Of a DNA stretch of 64,000 nucleotides, positions 31,501 to 40,231 are shown piece after piece. Made by a program: the position numbers and the translations under genes. Source of the stretch: Neisseria perflava (GTDB lineage: Bacteria > Pseudomonadota > Gammaproteobacteria > Burkholderiales > Neisseriaceae); the NCBI RefSeq assembly GCF_024170405.1, contig NZ_JALJYC010000002.1:62001-126000 (forward strand), given 5' to 3'. The stretch's first letter is position 1, and each line of letters begins with the position of its first letter. The notes beneath the pieces are model-generated. The model did not search any database, was not told the DNA's origin, and saw nothing but the letters and a program-made list of their open reading frames with translations.

Positions 31501-31722
31501 GAGAGCGCCGCGCAATCATCGTCTGCCTCGTCGTCCGGCAGCGGCGAGGCCAAAAGCACGCTGAACTTGGCGCAGCTTTTCGGCAATGCCGCCACGCCGC
31601 AGGTCAATATCGACGCCGACGGTTTGGCCGAAGTGTTGGCGCAGCGCGATCAGGCGGTGGCGGATAAAGTAACGTCGCAGCTTTTGAACCAACTTAACAA
31701 TGCAGTCAAACGCAGCGTGTAA
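28525..31722 (+). CDS. Tail tape measure protein
   Basis: A 1065-residue protein. The N-terminal region contains the tape measure domain ([59 protein letters not shown]). Long Ala-rich coiled coils occupy about residues 450-750 and 880-1010. In siphoviruses length sets tail length. GAGGACAAGG precedes the ATG. A frameshifted tail chaperone pair, usual upstream of this gene in long-tailed phages, was not found. Confidence 0.92.
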   Translation: [1065 protein letters not shown]

Positions 31723-31743
31723 TGTTCAGACGGCCTCAGCCTG

Positions 31744-31779
31744 AAGCCCTGCTCCCCTTGGGATGGCAGGGCTTTTTTT
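31744..31779 (+). terminator. Terminator after the tape measure gene
   Basis: AAGCCCTGC and GCAGGGCTT with a long T run, loop of about 13 bases. Confidence 0.8.
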
Positions 31780-31795
31780 ATACTGGGGCAAACCC

Positions 31796-31829
31796 TTTGT
31801 AGGGTGTTTGCGGTATGCACACCCTACGG
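31796..31829. repeat. Small inverted repeat
   Basis: GTAGGGTGT and ACACCCTAC around 11 bases. The GTAGGGTG end resembles the element at 19124-19214, so it may be a shorter relative. Confidence 0.45.
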
Positions 31830-31847
31830 CTTTTTCAGGAAAAAACA

Positions 31848-32258
31848 ATGGCAAACGAATACTGGCAACTTACGCGCAAAGACACCGGCGCGGCGGTGAA
31901 GCTGCCGCAGGACATGCGCTGGACGGATGAATACGACTGGTCGAAAGTCGCCCAAGCCGCGCCGCAGCGCACTTTGTCGGGCGGGCTGATTATCCAGCAG
32001 GGTGTAAAGAAAAACGGCCGCCCGATTACGCTCTCGGGCGATTGGGTGTGGATTAACCGCGCCGATTTACAGACCCTGCGCGATTGGAGCGATACGGCGG
32101 AATTGGAAATGACCCTGACCCATTACGACGGGCGCACGTTTAACGTCATCTTCCGCACCCACGACGGCGCATTGGGCAGCGCCGAGCCGGTATTGTATGC
32201 CACGCCGGAAAAAAGCTCGGATTACTACACGATTGAAATCAATTTAATGACGGTTTAA
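31848..32258 (+). CDS. Tail protein following the tape measure
   Basis: A 136-residue protein (MANEYWQLTRKDTGAAVKLPQDMRWTDEYDWSKVAQAA). Beta-rich, with the motif SGDWVWINRADLQTLRDWSD and a C-terminal YYTIEINLMTV. It resembles minor tail proteins at this position in B3-like siphophages. ATG 31848 is chosen over 31815 because the latter lies in the small inverted repeat. Confidence 0.68.
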   Translation: MANEYWQLTRKDTGAAVKLPQDMRWTDEYDWSKVAQAAPQRTLSGGLIIQQGVKKNGRPITLSGDWVWINRADLQTLRDWSDTAELEMTLTHYDGRTFNVIFRTHDGALGSAEPVLYATPEKSSDYYTIEINLMTV

Positions 32259-32290
32259 AGCCCCATTAAACCGCAACCAAAAGGCACGAT

Positions 32291-35200
32291 ATGGCGACCA
32301 AAACCACCCGCATTACCCAGCAGGATTTGCAGATTTACCCTTCCGAGCGCATGACCGACACCGATGACGGCGGCGGTCTGATGACCGGCACCGCGCTGAC
32401 GGGCGCGGACAACGAAGTCTTCCCGCCCGTGTCCGACGTTGACCGCACGATGGGCAGCTTCGACGCGCGTTTGCTGTATCCGGCGGTGTTGCGCAGTGAC
32501 GCCGAGCCGTTTTACGGGGCGCACTTTATCATTTCCGAGCCGCCCGAGGCGGAGAATGTTTCGTTTTTGGCGTTCAAGGCGCGCAATTACGGCGAAGAGC
32601 GCGCGGATATTATGCCGTATATCGCGGCATACAGCGTGCCGACGATTGAAAGCCGCATGACGCTGCTGGGCAAGCATATGGCGGGTATCCGCATTATCCA
32701 AGCCTATCAGCGCACAGACGCAACCTTGCCCAAGGTGGGCGAACGCTATTGTTTGGAAAAGGGCAATACGCAGGAGTATTTCCGTATTGCGGCGGTATCG
32801 AGCGAGGTGCGCACGTTTGAGTATGTCAATTCAGACGGCAGCGTGATTGAATTTCAGCGCACGGTGTTGAATATGGAAATCACCTCGGCGCTGACAAATG
32901 ACTATTCGGGTATTGATTATCCGGTGCGTGGTTATGCGAATATTGATGTGGCGATTTTGGAAACGCAGGTGGCGGATTCGGCCAGCTACTACGGCGTGCG
33001 CCCGTTGGCCAAGGCCATCAGCCAAAACGACGCGGTGATTTATGCCGACAGCGTGTATGAAAAGCTGGTGCCGACTTCGACCATCGAAACGGCCTATACC
33101 GACAATTACCCCGTGGAATCCAACGCATGGGTGGCTTCGGGCGCGACTAAAGTATTGTACAGCACCAATTCTACGGTATCGGGTACGATTTACCTGAGCC
33201 AGCCGGTGATTCCGGGTACGGTATCGGTAAGCGGCTACACCGACAACGCCTTGGGGCAGCTGGTCGGCACGTCCAACACCATCAGCGTGGACTACGAGCG
33301 CGGGATTTTACAGAACGTGCCCTCCACTTACGCCCTGCGCGTGACCGGCACGCCGGGGGCAAAGGTCAGCGCGGCGCGTTATGCCACTTATATCGCGGTG
33401 AAAGACAGCAATCAGGGCACGGCCTGGGTGCCGCTTTTAACCCCCGCGCCGGTATCGGGCAGCCTGACGGTGTCGTATATGAGCGGCGGCGATTGGTATG
33501 TTTTAAGCGATAAGGGCGACGGCATTTTGCGCGATGATGAGGGCGATTCCTGCGGCACGGTAGCGGGTAGCGGCTCGGTGGCCTTGAGCCTGCCCGCCAC
33601 GCCCGATGTGGGCAGCTATATCGTGTTGGCGTGGGCGGATTCGGCGATGTATCAGACCTACGACGCGCAAAAGGCAGGCAGCACGCCGGCGGCGAAAACC
33701 GTCAGCGGCTCGGTGGTGATGCCGTCTGAAGCCAGCGCCTACATCAAGCCGGGGACGTTTACCTTAAGCTGGAATGACGGCGAAAGCGATAAAACCGCCG
33801 GCGACAACGCAGGCGCGTTAACGGGCGACGCTACGGGGCGCGTGGGCTATTACTACGGGCAGGCGGTGTTGACCGGCTGGAGCAGCATGAATCCGGTCAA
33901 AATCAGCTTTGAAGAATACACCGGCACGCCCGAAGTGGTGAATCAAACCTTTAGCGATAAAGCGGCGGCAGTGAGCCTGACCGTGGGCAAAACCGCGCCG
34001 GGCAGCCTGCTGTTGGCGTTGGCTTATACCGTCAATGTGACCGTGGCGGATACCGAATGGGTCAAAGCGCTGTACAACAGCTATTCGGTCGGCGATTCGG
34101 CCTTGGGCGGCGTGATTTTGGCGCGGGCGAAGCATGATATTTTGCTGGCGACAGACGAAGAGGAAGACAAAGCCAGCTTTACCGTGAATATTTTGGATGA
34201 CGGCGCAGGCAACCTGCTCAATGAGGCGGGTCAGGCCATCGGCGGCACGATTGACTACACCACCGGCAAAATCACGCTGCCGTCGCCCGCCGCGTGGACA
34301 GTTGCGCCGACGGTAACGGGCGGCACGTTTGCCTATTCCACCATCGCCGTGGGCGCGGCGGCGGTAGGCGCGGCGGAAACCAAGACCATTACCGATTATC
34401 AGATTTACGCCACCGAAGCGGCGTGGTCGCGCATTGCCGAGAGCGACACCAAACTCACGAGCGTGACCGAAACGCCGTCGAATGTGCAAATCAACGTGGC
34501 TTTGGCCACGGGCGGCCGTCCGGTATTGGATACCTGGTCGTTTAACGACGGCAGCAACGATTTGATTGAACGCGGCGGCACGATTTACAAGAGCTTCAAC
34601 GGCAAAACCGGCACGGGTACGGTGGTCGGCTCGCTCAACAGCGACAGCGGCGCGGTCAAATTCTCCGCCACCGGCGTGAACGTGGCCTCTTTAAAAATCA
34701 CCGGCGGCATTGTGGCCACGGATACGGATTACATCCAAAGCTACTCCGGCCGCACCGAGGCCGCGCCGGTGAAGCCGGAGAGCTTTACCGTGTATGCCGT
34801 GGTCGGCGGGCAGAAAATCAGCGGCACGTCTGACGGCGACGGCAATATTACCGGCGGCATTAGCGGCACGATTGATTACGAAACGGGCTTTTACAGCATT
34901 ACCTGCGCCAACGGTTTCTACCCCGAAACCCTGCGCTACAACTGCGTGACCCAAGACAATATCCCGCTGGATTCGGATATTATCGGCATTGACGCCGTGC
35001 GCCTGCCTGCCGACGGCAAAGTGCCGGTGTTCCGCAAGGGGGATATGATTGTTATCGGCAACCGCTTAAAGCAGGATTTGGGCAGCGCCTTTACCAGCGG
35101 CCAAGTCATCCAGCTTGAGCGCAAAAACCTCGACCGCATGTGCTTGCTGGACGCAAACGGCGAGCATGTATTGGCGGAAAAATACAGCGTGGACTTGGAA

Positions 35201-35845
35201 ACGGGCGTATTGACGATGGCCGAGCCATTGAGCCTTGCCGACTACACCCTGCCGCTGACGGCGGTGTTGGCATGGGAAGAGGAAAACCGCATCACCGGCG
35301 TGGATATTTCAGGCCGTCTGAAACTGCAATTTGCCGTGTCGCGTGATTATCCGCTGGAAAATACCTATGTTTCCAGCGCCTTAATCGGCGGCGATTTGCT
35401 GGTACGCGCCACCGATCCGTTCAGTCAGAATACTTGGGACAACGTGTGGTCGGATTCGCTGCGCGGCACGGCGATTTTGGCGCAGTTGGACGTGAAAAAC
35501 TACCCGATTACGCTCACTTCCAGCGGCGCGATTAACGAGCGCTGGCTGATTCAGTTTATCTCCGCCACGCAGTTCCAGCTTTACGGCGAGAATCTGGGCT
35601 TGGTGGCGCAGGCCGACATCTACACCGACCTTGCGCCCGCCAACCCCGCCACGGGCAAGCCGTATTTTTCCTTGCAGGCGGCGGCCTTCGGCGGCGGCTG
35701 GGCGGCGAAAAACTGCATCCGTTTTAATACCTTCGGCACGCCGCTGCCGGTGTGGGTGTTGCGGGCGGTACAGCCCTCCGCCGCTCGCCAAACCGAACGC
35801 GACGGCTTTACCGCCTGTTTGCGCGGGAATACGGTGGCGGAGTAG
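32291..35845 (+). CDS. Large tail protein
   Basis: A 1184-residue protein, rich in T, S, G and A. It is composed of repeated beta-sandwich-like segments such as TISVDYERGILQNVPS, GGTIDYTTGKITLPSP and SGTIDYETGFYSITCAN, which look like copies of one Ig-like unit near residues 335, 655 and 860. It is probably a structural tail-tip or baseplate protein. Its nearest relatives should be large tail proteins of B3-like phages; I cannot assign an enzymatic function. Confidence 0.75.
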   Translation: MATKTTRITQQDLQIYPSERMTDTDDGGGLMTGTALTGADNEVFPPVSDVDRTMGSFDARLLYPAVLRSDAEPFYGAHFIISEPPEAENVSFLAFKARNYGEERADIMPYIAAYSVPTIESRMTLLGKHMAGIRIIQAYQRTDATLPKVGERYCLEKGNTQEYFRIAAVSSEVRTFEYVNSDGSVIEFQRTVLNMEITSALTNDYSGIDYPVRGYANIDVAILETQVADSASYYGVRPLAKAISQNDAVIYADSVYEKLVPTSTIETAYTDNYPVESNAWVASGATKVLYSTNSTVSGTIYLSQPVIPGTVSVSGYTDNALGQLVGTSNTISVDYERGILQNVPSTYALRVTGTPGAKVSAARYATYIAVKDSNQGTAWVPLLTPAPVSGSLTVSYMSGGDWYVLSDKGDGILRDDEGDSCGTVAGSGSVALSLPATPDVGSYIVLAWADSAMYQTYDAQKAGSTPAAKTVSGSVVMPSEASAYIKPGTFTLSWNDGESDKTAGDNAGALTGDATGRVGYYYGQAVLTGWSSMNPVKISFEEYTGTPEVVNQTFSDKAAAVSLTVGKTAPGSLLLALAYTVNVTVADTEWVKALYNSYSVGDSALGGVILARAKHDILLATDEEEDKASFTVNILDDGAGNLLNEAGQAIGGTIDYTTGKITLPSPAAWTVAPTVTGGTFAYSTIAVGAAAVGAAETKTITDYQIYATEAAWSRIAESDTKLTSVTETPSNVQINVALATGGRPVLDTWSFNDGSNDLIERGGTIYKSFNGKTGTGTVVGSLNSDSGAVKFSATGVNVASLKITGGIVATDTDYIQSYSGRTEAAPVKPESFTVYAVVGGQKISGTSDGDGNITGGISGTIDYETGFYSITCANGFYPETLRYNCVTQDNIPLDSDIIGIDAVRLPADGKVPVFRKGDMIVIGNRLKQDLGSAFTSGQVIQLERKNLDRMCLLDANGEHVLAEKYSVDLETGVLTMAEPLSLADYTLPLTAVLAWEEENRITGVDISGRLKLQFAVSRDYPLENTYVSSALIGGDLLVRATDPFSQNTWDNVWSDSLRGTAILAQLDVKNYPITLTSSGAINERWLIQFISATQFQLYGENLGLVAQADIYTDLAPANPATGKPYFSLQAAAFGGGWAAKNCIRFNTFGTPLPVWVLRAVQPSAARQTERDGFTACLRGNTVAE

Positions 35846-35859
35846 TTTGCGGTCGCGGC

Positions 35860-35900
35860 AAAGGCCGTCTGAAACAGGGATTCTGTTTCAGGCGGCCTTT
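35860..35900. terminator. DUS terminator with one changed base
   Basis: AAAGGCCGTCTGAAACAG pairs with CTGTTTCAGGCGGCCTTT; the second arm has G for A in the uptake core. Confidence 0.8.
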
Positions 35901-35968
35901 GTTTGACGTGAGTTCGGGATAACCAAACGCATGTTTCAGCCTGAAATGCTTGAAGTTCCTACAATCTG

Positions 35969-36081
35969 TTCTCTCCCCCGTGGGGGAGAGTTAGAGAGAG
36001 GGCAAAACGGTTGGATATAAGGAAACATTGCTTAAACCGCAAACATTTAGCCCTCTCCCCAACCCTCCCCCACAGGGGAGG
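35969..36081. repeat. Pair of REP-like repeats in inverted orientation (copies 3 and 4)
   Basis: Copy 3 (35969-36002) and copy 4 (36049-36081) are the same palindromic element in opposite orientations around 46 bp. The gap 35846-36227 holds only these and the DUS terminator; no gene was seen in it. Confidence 0.8.
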
Positions 36082-36227
36082 GAGCAAGTTACTGAAATAT
36101 TAAGTGTTACTCAAAGTGCTTATCCCAAACTCGCGTGATTCTTTCTGTCTGAAATTGAGCGGCACGGCTTCAGTCATAAAAACGCGATAATCAAAGCCGA
36201 TAGAAAACCATCTTGCAGGACAGCCGA

Positions 36228-37148
36228 ATGCCCATCATCACCACCCGCACCCCCGTCACCGTTTACCGCTCCACCGACACCGACGCGCCGCAGCTTTACG
36301 CCGTGGAAGGCAGCCTGAAAACGGTGTTGAAAGCCTGCCTGAACACCGGCTACGGCACGGGCGCGGATTATAAAGCGCCGCTGGGCTTTGAAGTCTTGTT
36401 TGAAGAAGACTATCGCGCGGCGTTCCGCTCTACCGACAATAAAACCGTCGGCGCGGTATTGGTGTGCGACAACACCACAACCAAAGTCGCCACCATTTCG
36501 GCGCACCGCAGCCTGACCGATTTGGACGACACCGCCAACCGCTTTGCCAAACTGGTCCAATCCAGCGGCCAATCGACCACCTCGGCGCAATCGTGGCTGC
36601 TCATCGGCTGCTCGCGCGGCTTTATGTTTATCCTGCCTTATTCGGGGCAGGCGCAATGGTTTCAGTTTAGCGAGTTTGCCAGCATTATTCCGGCGGATAA
36701 CGGCAATGCGGCGCTTTGGGGCACGCATAACAGGCAGGATTACATTTATCTGACCAACTACGGCGCTCCTTATGTCGGCGGCACAATAGCTTACGATTAT
36801 TTAGGGGTAATGAATTCTTACTCGGGCGGTACATCGAGCGATTTGTATCTGCGCTCGGTGATTGAACATTCACAAGGCACGGGCAGCATGCTTTCGCACG
36901 AGAATAATTTTTCCGGCGAGATTGTGGCGGCGGAAATTTATTTTGCCGAAAAGCCGAACAATTACTACTGCCTGCGCGGCATGGTGCCGGGGGTGTTAAA
37001 CAGCGAAGGCCATTTAGCGGCCTATACCAGCGGCACGGTATTGGAAAATCTCGACGCCACGGGCGACCGCTATATCGTGGTACGCAACAGCGGTTCAAAC
37101 AGCTACTCGCACAACTGGCTGGTTAACGCCGATTATTGGGAGCTTTAG
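36228..37148 (+). CDS. Tail-associated phage protein, unknown
   Basis: A 306-residue protein (MPIITTRTPVTVYRSTDTDAPQLYAVEGSLKTVLKACL). Beta-rich and ending in a long Asn/Ser/Tyr-rich region (NSGSNSYSHNWLVNADYWEL), as in virion surface proteins. ATG 36228 is preferred to a TTG at 36213. It lies between the large tail protein and the hub gene. Confidence 0.68.
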   Translation: MPIITTRTPVTVYRSTDTDAPQLYAVEGSLKTVLKACLNTGYGTGADYKAPLGFEVLFEEDYRAAFRSTDNKTVGAVLVCDNTTTKVATISAHRSLTDLDDTANRFAKLVQSSGQSTTSAQSWLLIGCSRGFMFILPYSGQAQWFQFSEFASIIPADNGNAALWGTHNRQDYIYLTNYGAPYVGGTIAYDYLGVMNSYSGGTSSDLYLRSVIEHSQGTGSMLSHENNFSGEIVAAEIYFAEKPNNYYCLRGMVPGVLNSEGHLAAYTSGTVLENLDATGDRYIVVRNSGSNSYSHNWLVNADYWEL

Positions 37149-37150
37149 CG

Positions 37151-37456
37151 ATGACGTTTTTAATCAAGCGCGATTTATTGGTCGGCGGCGGCAATTACGG
37201 CGGTGAGGGCTATATCGCCGGCGAAAACGAAGGGATTGTGACCGTGGGCGGCGAGCCTGCCGAGCGGCGGATTTTTCTGCTTGACCGCAAAAAGATGAGC
37301 TGCGTGCGCGATGTATGGAGCGGCGAAGACGGCGCGTATGTGTTTGAACGGCTTAATCCCGCTGTGGAATTTCTCATGGTGGCCATCGACCACAAAAAAC
37401 AATACGAACCCGTCGCCTATGATTTTGTAAAACCGTATGTAGCCCCCGATGAGTAG
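37151..37456 (+). CDS. Small tail-region protein
   Basis: A 101-residue protein. The segment TVGGEPAERRIFLLDRKKMSCVRDVWSGEDGAYVFERLNP looks like a beta-sandwich similar to carboxypeptidase regulatory-like domains found in phage tail proteins. It overlaps the next start by eight bases. Confidence 0.65.
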   Translation: MTFLIKRDLLVGGGNYGGEGYIAGENEGIVTVGGEPAERRIFLLDRKKMSCVRDVWSGEDGAYVFERLNPAVEFLMVAIDHKKQYEPVAYDFVKPYVAPDE

Positions 37457-39302
37457 CCCGTTTGCCAACAATGCCGTTCTTCTTCCGTTTGCCAAATTAA
37501 TCAGCGAACGTGCCCTCAGCCGCGAGCTGCCGCTGCCGTTCAGACGGCCTTGGGGCTATGCCGACGAAGCGGAAACGTCTGAAAAGACCGATACGCCGAA
37601 TTATTACCAACCGGCGGCGGGTTATGCGGCGGTGTCGCAATCGTGGGGCTTTGCGCTGCATGCGGTGCGGGATATGGCGGCCTGCGCCGTGGGGCGTGCA
37701 AACGGCGCGGCTTTGGCGAATGATTATTCGGGCGCGTATTTGGCTACGCTGCCGGTGTCGTTTGATTTGAACATGGCAACGGCGGCGTTTGCGCGGCTGA
37801 ATGCGAATCCGCAGTTGGTCTATACGCCTTCCCCCGCCTTGGGCGGCTACGGTCGGGCGCGGGTTGGCGCGTTTGGCGATATTTACGCCGACATCGCGCC
37901 GGTCACGGGCGTGGCGCGGGCGGTACGCGCCTGTTTGCATGCGGCGCAGGCGGCGGTGTCTGCGCCGTTTTTGCAAAGCTGCGCCGCGCCGCGTTATGCG
38001 GGCACGGCGGCATTGGAGCGCTATCTGCCCCATCTGTATCAGGGTGAGCCGCTGCTGCAAACGTGTTTCAAACCGCGCTGGCTGCCTGCGCTGGCCGTGC
38101 CGTGCGAATACTATGAAATCGCGGTGCCGGAAGAGACGGAAGAAAATACCTATGTCTGCGGCATCAAGCCGAAGTCAAACCGCATTCCGCTGCGTTTCAG
38201 ACGGCATAAGGTGGCGCATTCGGCCAAATCCGTGCCGCTGCCTTTTGCCTGCGACATCGTCAGCAATACGCCTGTTTTGGATACTTATATGATTAATAAC
38301 GCTGTTTCCGCCACTTTCGACAACGGCCAAGCGCTGGATTTGCTTACGGCTTCGTTTACCTGCGACACCGGCGGCTATTGCTGGCAAGGCTCGATCACGC
38401 TGCCGCCGGACGAGTTTGCCAAATTGGGCATGGACGGCCGCGAAAAAGGCGCGGAGGCGGAAATCAGCGTGGCGGTCAACGCCGAGACGTTTGTATTTTT
38501 GGCAGAGGATTACAGCGACAACCGCCGCTTCGGGCAGAAAATCTTTACCGTCAGCGGGCGCAGCCTGACCTCGCGCTTGGGCGGCGATTATGCCGAATTC
38601 GGCGACGGCACGTACCGCTCGCCGGTGTATGCGCGGCAGGTGTGCGACGATGTGTTGAAATACTTGGGTTTTGCCATCGAATCCTTCGGCTTGGAAGACT
38701 GGCTGATTCCGAAAGACGTGTATTCGCTGACGGAGAAAACGCCGATGGCGGTATTGACCGAAATTGCGCAGGCGGCGGGCGGCTTTGTATGCAGCAACAC
38801 TGCGCTGCCGATGTTGAGCCTGAAACCGCGCTGGCCTGCGGCGGCTTGGAAAATCGCCGACACCGAGCCGGACGTGAGCATTCCCGCCAGCGTGGTCACG
38901 CAAATCAGCGGCCAGCGCAGCGTGGCGGTACGCGCCAACGGCGTGTTTGTCAGCGCCACCCACGCCACCGGCGCGGCGGGCGATGTGTACCGCGAAGGCA
39001 CGAGCCGAGAACCGCGTGCGGCGGCGCAGACCAACGCGCTTTACACCGACCGCGCCGTGCTGCTGGCGACGGGCATTGCCGCCTTGAGCGATACGGGTAT
39101 CCACAAAACGGAATCCGTAACCCTGCCGGTATCCGACAAATACGCCGTGCCGCTGGCGGAATTAGGGCAGATTTGGGAAGTGGCCGAACCTGCGGGGACG
39201 TGGAAAGGCGTGGTCGAGGGCGTCACGCTGGACATCGGTATTGAAAACGACGCGCCGACGGTCATGCAGACGGTAAAAATCAACCGCTATTTGGACAGTT
39301 GA
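37449..39302 (+). CDS. Tail hub or tip protein
   Basis: A 617-residue protein. The N-terminal 250 residues are Ala-rich with several Cys. The C-terminal half (SATFDNGQALDLLTASFTCDTGGYCWQGSITLPP, FTVSGRSLTSRLGGDY) resembles hub-type proteins around the tail tip. Ends at a DUS terminator. Confidence 0.68.
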   Translation: MSSPFANNAVLLPFAKLISERALSRELPLPFRRPWGYADEAETSEKTDTPNYYQPAAGYAAVSQSWGFALHAVRDMAACAVGRANGAALANDYSGAYLATLPVSFDLNMATAAFARLNANPQLVYTPSPALGGYGRARVGAFGDIYADIAPVTGVARAVRACLHAAQAAVSAPFLQSCAAPRYAGTAALERYLPHLYQGEPLLQTCFKPRWLPALAVPCEYYEIAVPEETEENTYVCGIKPKSNRIPLRFRRHKVAHSAKSVPLPFACDIVSNTPVLDTYMINNAVSATFDNGQALDLLTASFTCDTGGYCWQGSITLPPDEFAKLGMDGREKGAEAEISVAVNAETFVFLAEDYSDNRRFGQKIFTVSGRSLTSRLGGDYAEFGDGTYRSPVYARQVCDDVLKYLGFAIESFGLEDWLIPKDVYSLTEKTPMAVLTEIAQAAGGFVCSNTALPMLSLKPRWPAAAWKIADTEPDVSIPASVVTQISGQRSVAVRANGVFVSATHATGAAGDVYREGTSREPRAAAQTNALYTDRAVLLATGIAALSDTGIHKTESVTLPVSDKYAVPLAELGQIWEVAEPAGTWKGVVEGVTLDIGIENDAPTVMQTVKINRYLDS

Positions 39303-39348
39303 CAAATCAGGCGGCTGAGCCTGCCGCAGCCTGCGTTTCCCCGACAAT

Positions 39349-39381
39349 AAGGCCGTCTGAAAAGCCGTTCAGACGGCCTTT
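39349..39381. terminator. DUS terminator after the hub gene
   Basis: AAGGCCGTCTGAA and its complement around a short loop. Confidence 0.86.
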
Positions 39382-39400
39382 AAACAAGGATTAAAAAGCT

Positions 39401-39628
39401 ATGAATCTGCTGCAACAATTCGATGCCGTATTCAACCGCCGACAGCTCGGCGTGGCGAAAATCACCGGCGATTTGGGCGGCTCGGCGTGGGCGGCCACGG
39501 CGCAGGGCGGCAGCGCCTTGGTGTTGCAGGGAAATGCCGCCATCGGCAGCCGCGTGTTTTACGACAAAACCACCAATACCATTGTCAGCGAAGCGCCGGA
39601 TTTGGATTTTACCGATTTATCCGTGTGA
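39401..39628 (+). CDS. Small tail-tip region protein
   Basis: A 75-residue protein (MNLLQQFDAVFNRRQLGVAKITGDLGGSAWAAT). Compact beta-rich sequence ending DFTDLSV. Family not recognised; position suggests a tail-tip part. Confidence 0.6.
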   Translation: MNLLQQFDAVFNRRQLGVAKITGDLGGSAWAATAQGGSALVLQGNAAIGSRVFYDKTTNTIVSEAPDLDFTDLSV

Positions 39629-39691
39629 AAGCGTGCGGCGGCGGCAAGCCCGTCTGAAAGCCGATAATAAGGGTATTTGGAGGAGCGCACC

Positions 39692-40033
39692 ATGCAGGCC
39701 ATCCCGTTTAAGCGCGGCGAAACGCTGGAAATCACGCTGTGCTTTGAAATTGTAGACGACTACGGCATTTCCTCGCTCACGGGCGTCACCGCCGCCGCGC
39801 AGCTGCGCCGCAAGCATGACAACACGCCGGTGGCGGAATTTACCGTGTCGCTTTATCCCGACGAAAGCCGCGTATTGCTGACATTGCCGTCTGAAATTTC
39901 AGACGGCCTCAAAGAAGGATTGTATGTGGCCGATGTCGCCTTTACCCGTGTTTCAGACGGCCTAGTTCAATACAGCGGCGATATTGCCGTGGAAATCATC
40001 AAGAGTACCAGCCGCCATGTTGACCCAGTTTAA
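39692..40033 (+). CDS. Tail protein with several embedded uptake sequences
   Basis: A 113-residue beta-rich protein (MQAIPFKRGETLEITLCFEIVDDYG). GGAGGAGCG precedes ATG 39692. The frame runs through a 22-bp perfect DUS palindrome at 39888-39909, read as PSEISDG, and another DUS near 39950 read as SDGL. Its last codons overlap the next start. Probably a BppU-like N-terminal domain of a fibre complex, inferred only from fold-like patterns. Confidence 0.65.
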   Translation: MQAIPFKRGETLEITLCFEIVDDYGISSLTGVTAAAQLRRKHDNTPVAEFTVSLYPDESRVLLTLPSEISDGLKEGLYVADVAFTRVSDGLVQYSGDIAVEIIKSTSRHVDPV

Positions 40034-40220
40034 AGCCCATCGCGGCAACGTCGCCAACGCCGCGCAGCGCTACGACGACCTTTACCGCACTTGGCTCGCC
40101 CAAGCCGAAAACGCCGACAAAACCTTTGCCGACTTTACCGAGTGGCTCAAAAGCGTGAAAGACGATACCGCTGGCGCCGCCCCCGATTTTGTCGCCCGCC
40201 TGATTTTAGCCATGTCCTGA
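40017..40220 (+). CDS. Small tail-fibre region protein
   Basis: A 67-residue helical protein (MLTQFKAHRGNVANAAQRYDDLYRTWLAQAENADKTFADF). Seems an oligomerisation piece between fibre components. No family recognised. Confidence 0.6.
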   Translation: MLTQFKAHRGNVANAAQRYDDLYRTWLAQAENADKTFADFTEWLKSVKDDTAGAAPDFVARLILAMS

Positions 40221-40231
40221 AAGGATAAACC

